A stretch of DNA of 10,593 bases. Origin: Gemmatimonadota bacterium (GTDB taxonomy: Bacteria; Gemmatimonadota; Gemmatimonadetes; Gemmatimonadales; Gemmatimonadaceae). A model generated the notes under the pieces. The model was not told the origin of the DNA. It was given only the letters and a program-made list of their open reading frames with translations, and ran no database searches. The position numbers and the translations under genes are program-made. This document shows, piece by piece, positions 7,197-10,593 of the stretch; position 1 is the first letter of the stretch, and each line of letters opens with the position of its first letter. The stretch lies in NCBI GenBank assembly GCA_028287205.1, contig JAQBQC010000278.1, positions 1 through 10,593 of the forward strand. The letters are read 5' to 3'.

Positions 7197-7655
7197 ATGC
7201 TGAAGGATTTTCGCGCGTTCATCCTGCGCGGGAACGTCATCGATCTCGCGATCGGTGTGATCATCGGCGTCGCGTTCGGCGCCGTCGTGAAGTCACTCGT
7301 CGACGATGTGATCATGCCGCCGATCGGGTTGGCGACCGGCGGCATCGATTTCTCGAACAAGTTCATCGTGCTCAAGGAGGGCGTCGCCGCCGCCGGTCCC
7401 TATGCAACGGTGGCCGCCGCAAAGGCCGCGGGAGCGACGACGCTCAACTACGGGATCTTCGTCAACAACGTCGTGTCGTTTCTGATCATCGGCTTTTGCG
7501 CCTTTCTCGTCGTGCGCGCGGTGAACAGACTCGTGCACGCGCCGGATGCACCGCCGGCGGTGAAGATGAAGCCGTGTCCCTACTGCACGATGGACATTCC
7601 GCTTGCTGCCACGCGCTGTCCGGAGTGCACCTCGCAACTGTCCGCAGTCGCGTAG
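7197..7655 (+). CDS. mscL: Large-conductance mechanosensitive channel MscL with C-terminal zinc ribbon
   Basis: The 152-aa protein is the pentameric emergency-release channel of the inner membrane, which opens under hypo-osmotic tension. The N-terminal amphipathic helix and TM1 (MLKDFRAFILRGNVIDLAIG, then GVAFGAVVKSLVDDVIMPPIG, residues 1-44) are classic MscL. A periplasmic loop covers about 45-83, and TM2 (NYGIFVNNVVSFLIIGFCAF) covers 84-103. Instead of the usual C-terminal helical bundle, the cytoplasmic tail carries CPYC (127-130) and CPEC (141-144), a zinc-ribbon-like pair of knuckles with ten residues between them. The start is secure, with AGGAG six bases before the ATG. The gene is monocistronic: divergent from the subtilase and convergent with the coiled-coil gene. 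Confidence 0.96.
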   Translation: MLKDFRAFILRGNVIDLAIGVIIGVAFGAVVKSLVDDVIMPPIGLATGGIDFSNKFIVLKEGVAAAGPYATVAAAKAAGATTLNYGIFVNNVVSFLIIGFCAFLVVRAVNRLVHAPDAPPAVKMKPCPYCTMDIPLAATRCPECTSQLSAVA

Positions 7656-7670
7656 CACGGGCGCGCGCGT

Positions 7671-7700
7671 GAGCGCGCGGCGAGGCTAGCCCGCGCGCTC
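7671..7700. terminator. GC-rich hairpin between mscL and the coiled-coil gene
   Basis: GAGCGCGCGG (7671-7680) is perfectly complementary to 7691-7700, with a 10-nt loop. It starts 15 bases after the mscL stop, and the loop and right arm overlap the last codons of the convergent minus-strand gene, whose stop codon (7686-7688) lies in the loop. An alternative 7-bp stem (7662-7668 with 7673-7679) competes with it. Probably a terminator for mscL; no T-run follows. Confidence 0.5.
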
Positions 7701-9014
7701 GATCCGGGGCTCGCGCGCCTGCACGGGCGTGCCGGGCAGGGGAGTGACCTGCCGCCACCCGCGATCGCTTCTGCGCCACGTCGATCCATCATCGCAAACG
7801 ACGACGGTCTCGTTTCCGACCTTCACCGTTCCGATCGGCTTCCGCGGCTTGCGATTGCGCGCGAAGCTGCGCGTGTCGAGATCGTCCGCGATCGCATCCG
7901 CCAGCTCCGCCTCGATGTCGTAGTCGGATTGCGCATCCACCGGAGATGCAGCGGCACTGTGAACGGGCATGCGGTCGGCCTGGGGCTCGACCTCGATGCG
8001 TGTCTCTGCTTCCGTGGCACGGCGCGGCGGTGGCTGCGGCGCATCGTCGGGCACCGGCGGTGGCCGGCGTTCCGTGCGCGTCCACGAGTCCGGGATGCGA
8101 GGGAAGGTCTGGACGTAGCTCCATGCGCGATTGAGCAGCTCCATCGCGGTGCGATGCTCCTCGTCGAGCGCCATCGCGAACTCCACGCGCGTCTTCTCGA
8201 CCGCACGCGCGTTCTCCTCGGCGCGCTCGCGCTGCATGGTGAGCTCCTTCACCATCGCGTCGCGCTCGGCGGCCGCGAGCAGATATTGCTCGCGCATCAG
8301 CGCGACGTACGGCTGCGTGGCGCCGACCTTGTCGGCCATCTCGCGCCGTACCTCCTGTAGCTCGATCTCGGCGCGCTGCCGGTCCCAGTCGATGGTCGCG
8401 ATCTGCGCGCGCAGCTCGTCGCGCAGCGACGCCGCGGCTTCGCGTTCGGTGCGAAGCGCGTCGGACGACTGGTTGAGCAGCACGCGCGTTGCATCGAGAT
8501 CCATTTCGAGACGCTCGATCGTGCGCTGCGCATTCGCGCGTGCCGTGGTGAGGTCGTCCTGCAGCGTGAGCATCGCATCACGCGCGCCGGCCAGCTCGGA
8601 CTCGACGTGATGGCGGCGCTCCGCGCTTTCCATGCGCTCGGACTCGAGCTGCGAGTTGAGGCGCGCCTCCGCGTCGGCGACATCGGCGCGCGCGGACTCG
8701 AGCGCACGCTGCGTGTCGTCGAGCGTTGCGCGCGCGTGCTCGAGCTCCACGCGCAGCGCGGCGAGGTCGCGCCGAGCGGCGGTGAGCTCGATCGTCTGCT
8801 CATCGTAGTGGCGCAGCTTCTCCTGCAGCTCGCCGAATTGGTCGCGCAGCTTTTCCGACTGCGCAGCGCGCTTGCGCATCGAGTAGGAAAAGTCCTGGCG
8901 CGTTTGGCGCGCACGACGTGCCCACACGAGCGAAGAAATCGAGGCGCCAACGAGCGCCCCGATTCCGCCCGCGATCAGCGAGATCCAGGTAAACACGAGA
9001 TTTCCGACTTCCAC
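7686..9014 (-). CDS. Single-pass membrane protein with long coiled coil, unknown function
   Basis: I do not recognise a named family for this 442-aa protein. Residues 6-31 form one hydrophobic helix (NLVFTWISLIAGGIGALVGA, then SISSLVW) followed by RRARQTRQ, so the body should face the cytoplasm. Residues about 45-310 are an almost unbroken charged heptad-like coiled coil with few Pro or Gly. A Pro-rich, acidic linker (about 312-390) leads to a small C-terminal module (about 396-424: VKVGNETVVVCDDGSTWRRS then DRGWRQV), which looks like a short beta hairpin rich in Trp and Arg. Automated annotation may call it SMC-like, but there are no Walker motifs. The start is GTG 9014, with GGAG 5 nt upstream; the frame runs open back to 9707, but that extension is antisense to the next gene. 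A promoter candidate sits at 9045-9073. A scaffold or envelope-organising role is inference. Confidence 0.72.
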   Translation of the reverse strand: MEVGNLVFTWISLIAGGIGALVGASISSLVWARRARQTRQDFSYSMRKRAAQSEKLRDQFGELQEKLRHYDEQTIELTAARRDLAALRVELEHARATLDDTQRALESARADVADAEARLNSQLESERMESAERRHHVESELAGARDAMLTLQDDLTTARANAQRTIERLEMDLDATRVLLNQSSDALRTEREAAASLRDELRAQIATIDWDRQRAEIELQEVRREMADKVGATQPYVALMREQYLLAAAERDAMVKELTMQRERAEENARAVEKTRVEFAMALDEEHRTAMELLNRAWSYVQTFPRIPDSWTRTERRPPPVPDDAPQPPPRRATEAETRIEVEPQADRMPVHSAAASPVDAQSDYDIEAELADAIADDLDTRSFARNRKPRKPIGTVKVGNETVVVCDDGSTWRRSDRGWRQVTPLPGTPVQAREPRIERAG

Positions 9015-9019
9015 CAACA

Positions 9020-9023
9020 CTCC
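9020..9023 (-). promoter_or_regulatory. Ribosome binding site deciding the GTG start of the coiled-coil gene
   Basis: GGAG on the minus strand lies five bases before the GTG at 9014. That start places the hydrophobic helix six residues from the N-terminus. The in-frame GTG at 9020 overlaps this site and the TTG at 9017 is too close to it. Upstream ATG codons in the same frame lie inside the divergent gene or its leader. Confidence 0.6.
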
Positions 9024-9044
9024 GAGTTCGGGTGAATCCCCCCG

Positions 9045-9073
9045 ATAATGGGGATATCGCAAGCCTCGTGCAA
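9045..9073 (-). promoter_or_regulatory. Candidate promoter of the coiled-coil gene
   Basis: Minus-strand TTGCAC (9073-9068) is followed after 17 bases by CATTAT (9050-9045), 3 of 6 and 4 of 6 matches to consensus. The predicted transcription start near 9038 leaves about 24 bases of leader before the GTG at 9014. A 6-bp inverted repeat (ATCCCC at 9036-9041 with GGGGAT at 9050-9055) overlaps the -10 and could be an operator half-pair or chance. Confidence 0.35.
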
Positions 9074-9090
9074 ATCTTTTTGCCGGAGGT

Positions 9091-9116
9091 TGTAACGCAA
9101 TGAGCCATGTAACGCA
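9091..9116. repeat. 9-bp direct repeat TGTAACGCA in the divergent intergenic region
   Basis: TGTAACGCA occurs at 9091-9099 and again at 9108-9116, 17 bases apart start to start. A 5-bp inverted pair (CAATG at 9098-9102 and CATTG at 9115-9119) is superimposed. The repeats lie between the promoter candidate of the coiled-coil gene and the AgmX/PglI gene, where a regulator could contact both. The 186-base gap 9015-9200 contains no other gene, and I see no strong plus-strand promoter in it. Confidence 0.45.
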
Positions 9117-9191
9117 TTGTGACTGCTGTTGCGTGCGCGTCTCGCCGGAGGTCCATCCACAGGTAGGAAGCGTGTGCCGGTGAGAGCCCAT

Positions 9192-9196
9192 AGGAG
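9192..9196 (+). promoter_or_regulatory. Ribosome binding site deciding the start of the AgmX/PglI-domain gene
   Basis: AGGAG ends four bases before the ATG at 9201. The frame is open upstream to another candidate start at 9129, but only the start at 9201 puts a signal peptide at the N-terminus. Confidence 0.7.
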
Positions 9197-9200
9197 TAGC

Positions 9201-10439
9201 ATGAGAGGACGAATTCGCATCGCGATCGCGTGTACGGGGCTGCTGCTCGTGTCGGCCGCGAGCGCGCGTGCACAAACGACCTTTCGCGAGACCGGCTCGG
9301 TGTCGGTCGGCGGCTATCTCGTGTGGGTGCGTGGCACGAATGCGAAGGTCGTCGAGCTGTTCGTCGGACGCGGATTCCGCGACGCCTTCGCCAAGGCGCA
9401 CGAAATGGATGCGGCGAAGCTGCAACAGTGGATCGATAGCGTCCGGGCAGTTACGCCAGCGTCGCCGGACGACTCCACCGTGGCGGACGCACAGCTCCGA
9501 GGCAGCGCGCTCGGCACGGATGTCACCATGATGCGGCGCGTGGGCGGCACGTTCTCGGGTCTCCGGCTGCTCGTGAGTGGCGAGGATCCGATCAAGATGG
9601 CGGAGGCGACCGCGCGCGACTTCATTGCGATGCTCGACTCGGCGGCCCACGTCACACGCGAGCTGTCGGTGCCGCCGCCTACTATCATGGCGAGCATGCC
9701 GATGCACATCGCCGCGCCGGCAGCGGACGTGCCGCCCACGGTGCCGACGATTGCGGAGAAGCCCGCCTCGGTTCCATTGCCCGCGCCTGCGAGCACCATG
9801 GGCTCGTCCACCGCGGACGCCGCGCCCGAGCTCGTGCTGCCGACGCCGACTGAGCCGGTGATGATGCTCGCGAGTCGGGTGGACATACTGCCGTTGCCAG
9901 TCCCGGCGATTCCGCAGCGCGCGAGCTCGCGCGCGCTGGCGAAGCCGGTGGCCGATGAGCCGGCCGTGGTGCCCGCGCCGGCTCCGGCGGCAGTGGTCGT
10001 CTCGCCCGTTTCGGTTGTCTCACCCGTACCGGTTGTATCACCGCCTGTCGCGCCCGTCGTGTCCGCCGGGCCCGCGCCCAAAACCGCGGTGCCGGCGCGC
10101 CCCGACGTGCCCTCGGACAAGCTCATCCACACGCCGCTCGGCCCGTTCACCGTGCCCGGAGCGCTCCTTGGCGATCGTGACAAGCAGGCGCAGTACTGCT
10201 ACACGCAGCTCGGGCTCAAGTACAATCCGGATCTCAAGGGTGAGATCACGGTCAAGCTCTCGATCACGAGCGACGGCGGCGTGCAGGATGCCGTCGTCAC
10301 CAAGCGCAGCTGGCAGGGGATCAGCGCCGGCGAAGTCGAGTCGTGCGTGCGTGCGCTCGCGCACGACTGGACGTTCGCGTCGAGCGATCCGTCGGTCACC
10401 GCCGGCGCCAAGCTCCTGACGTTCAGCTTCGCGCCCTGA
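9201..10439 (+). CDS. Secreted Pro/Ala-rich protein with AgmX/PglI C-terminal domain
   Basis: This 412-aa protein begins with a Sec signal peptide (MRGRIRIAIACTGLLLVSAA, cleavage at ARA/Q, residues 22-25). An unrecognised globular N-domain follows at about 26-155. A long Pro/Ala/Val-rich linker (about 156-305) includes three hexapeptide repeats VVSPVS/VVSPVP/VVSPPV. The C-terminal domain (about 320-412) has the AgmX/PglI pattern: a Cys-containing helix (QYCYTQLGLKYNPDLKG, Cys333), a strand pair (ITVKLSITSDGGVQDAVV), and a second Cys helix (VESCVRALAHDW, Cys382). The two cysteines could be disulfide-linked. This domain is related to the TonB C-terminal fold and in myxobacteria occurs in gliding-machinery proteins. 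Here a cleavable signal replaces the usual inner-membrane anchor, so the protein should be free in the periplasm. Its partner is unknown. It is divergent from the coiled-coil gene. Confidence 0.82.
   Translation: MRGRIRIAIACTGLLLVSAASARAQTTFRETGSVSVGGYLVWVRGTNAKVVELFVGRGFRDAFAKAHEMDAAKLQQWIDSVRAVTPASPDDSTVADAQLRGSALGTDVTMMRRVGGTFSGLRLLVSGEDPIKMAEATARDFIAMLDSAAHVTRELSVPPPTIMASMPMHIAAPAADVPPTVPTIAEKPASVPLPAPASTMGSSTADAAPELVLPTPTEPVMMLASRVDILPLPVPAIPQRASSRALAKPVADEPAVVPAPAPAAVVVSPVSVVSPVPVVSPPVAPVVSAGPAPKTAVPARPDVPSDKLIHTPLGPFTVPGALLGDRDKQAQYCYTQLGLKYNPDLKGEITVKLSITSDGGVQDAVVTKRSWQGISAGEVESCVRALAHDWTFASSDPSVTAGAKLLTFSFAP
9996..10049 (+). repeat. Three 18-bp tandem repeats in the Pro-rich linker
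   Basis: Units at 9996-10013, 10014-10031 and 10032-10049 encode VVSPVS, VVSPVP and VVSPPV (residues 266-283). The first two units match at 14 of 18 bases and the third has diverged further. They are in frame, so copy-number change would only lengthen the linker. Confidence 0.75.
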
Positions 10440-10446
10440 CTTGGCG

Positions 10447-10463
10447 CGCGCCGCTTCGGCGCG
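10447..10463 (+). terminator. Weak GC hairpin after the AgmX/PglI gene
   Basis: A 7-bp stem (CGCGCCG at 10447-10453 with 10457-10463) encloses a 3-nt loop, starting 7 bases after the stop codon. It is followed by AAACACAAC rather than a T-run, so termination is uncertain. The remaining gap to 10522 shows no clear promoter. Confidence 0.35.
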
Positions 10464-10522
10464 AAACACAACGCACGCGGCACTCGTAAGGCATTCTGTA
10501 CCCGCCTTCACCAGGAGCCCGC

Positions 10523-10593
10523 ATGTTGAGTCTCATCGGAATCGGAATCTCGATCGCGGTCTCCGTGATCGCCTACGTGCAGACGCGCGAATT
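10523..10593 (+). CDS. Start of an unidentified protein with N-terminal hydrophobic segment (cut by the window edge)
   Basis: Only 23 codons are present (MLSLIGIGISIAVSVIAYVQ then TRE). The start is supported by AGGAG five bases before the ATG. The segment LSLIGIGISIAVSVIAYV is a hydrophobic helix followed by Gln-Thr-Arg, typical of a membrane anchor with no obvious cleavage site. It lies 83 bases after the AgmX/PglI gene on the same strand and could be co-transcribed with it. The family cannot be told from so little. Confidence 0.65.
   Translation, partial: MLSLIGIGISIAVSVIAYVQTRE

Noticed and set aside
9015..9707. Upstream extension of the coiled-coil gene to 673 codons
   Set aside because: The added 231 residues are His/Arg-rich, lie antisense to the AgmX/PglI gene and its leader, and bury the membrane helix. 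GTG 9014 has its own ribosome binding site.
1..10593. Mobile element, CRISPR array, tRNA or defence island
   Set aside because: No transposase or integrase motif, no regularly spaced repeats, no tRNA-like cloverleaf and no nuclease/ATPase pairs seen; gene content is ordinary chromosomal envelope functions.

Overview
The window is 10.6 kb of GC-rich bacterial chromosome holding six complete genes, each with a recognisable family or architecture except one coiled-coil protein, plus a seventh gene (class C-like serine hydrolase) that may be complete and the first 23 codons of an eighth. High GC, long antisense frames on nearly every gene, signal peptides ending in Ala followed by Gln, a very large VPS10/BNR-repeat secreted protein and an AgmX/PglI-type protein together suggest Gemmatimonadota or a similar soil phylum such as Acidobacteriota. 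That taxonomic guess is inference from gene content; no rRNA or marker gene is present.

Layout: a plus-strand lipoprotein serine hydrolase (55-1272) converges on a minus-strand block. That block reads, in transcription order, a lipoprotein subtilase (7002-5557), a small DUF2383/PA2169-type four-helix-bundle protein (5356-4835) and the giant secreted BNR/sortilin-like protein (about 4701-1333). The intergenic gaps in this block carry terminator-like hairpins, so these are probably three single-gene units rather than an operon. Divergent from the subtilase lies mscL (7197-7655), which carries a C-terminal zinc ribbon. It converges on a minus-strand single-pass membrane coiled-coil protein of unknown function (9014-7686). 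That gene is divergent from a secreted Pro-rich protein with an AgmX/PglI C-terminal domain (9201-10439), followed by the truncated start of another gene (10523 to the edge).

Most of the products act at or beyond the inner membrane: two lipoproteins, two proteins with Sec signal peptides, a channel and a membrane-anchored coiled-coil protein. The theme is envelope and stress housekeeping, not a defence, mobile or biosynthetic system. I found no transposase, integrase, CRISPR array, tRNA or rRNA. I do not see a convincing undescribed system. The most useful second looks are the divergent pair of the coiled-coil membrane protein and the AgmX/PglI protein around a 9-bp direct repeat, the zinc-ribbon MscL, and the re-assigned non-ATG starts of two genes.
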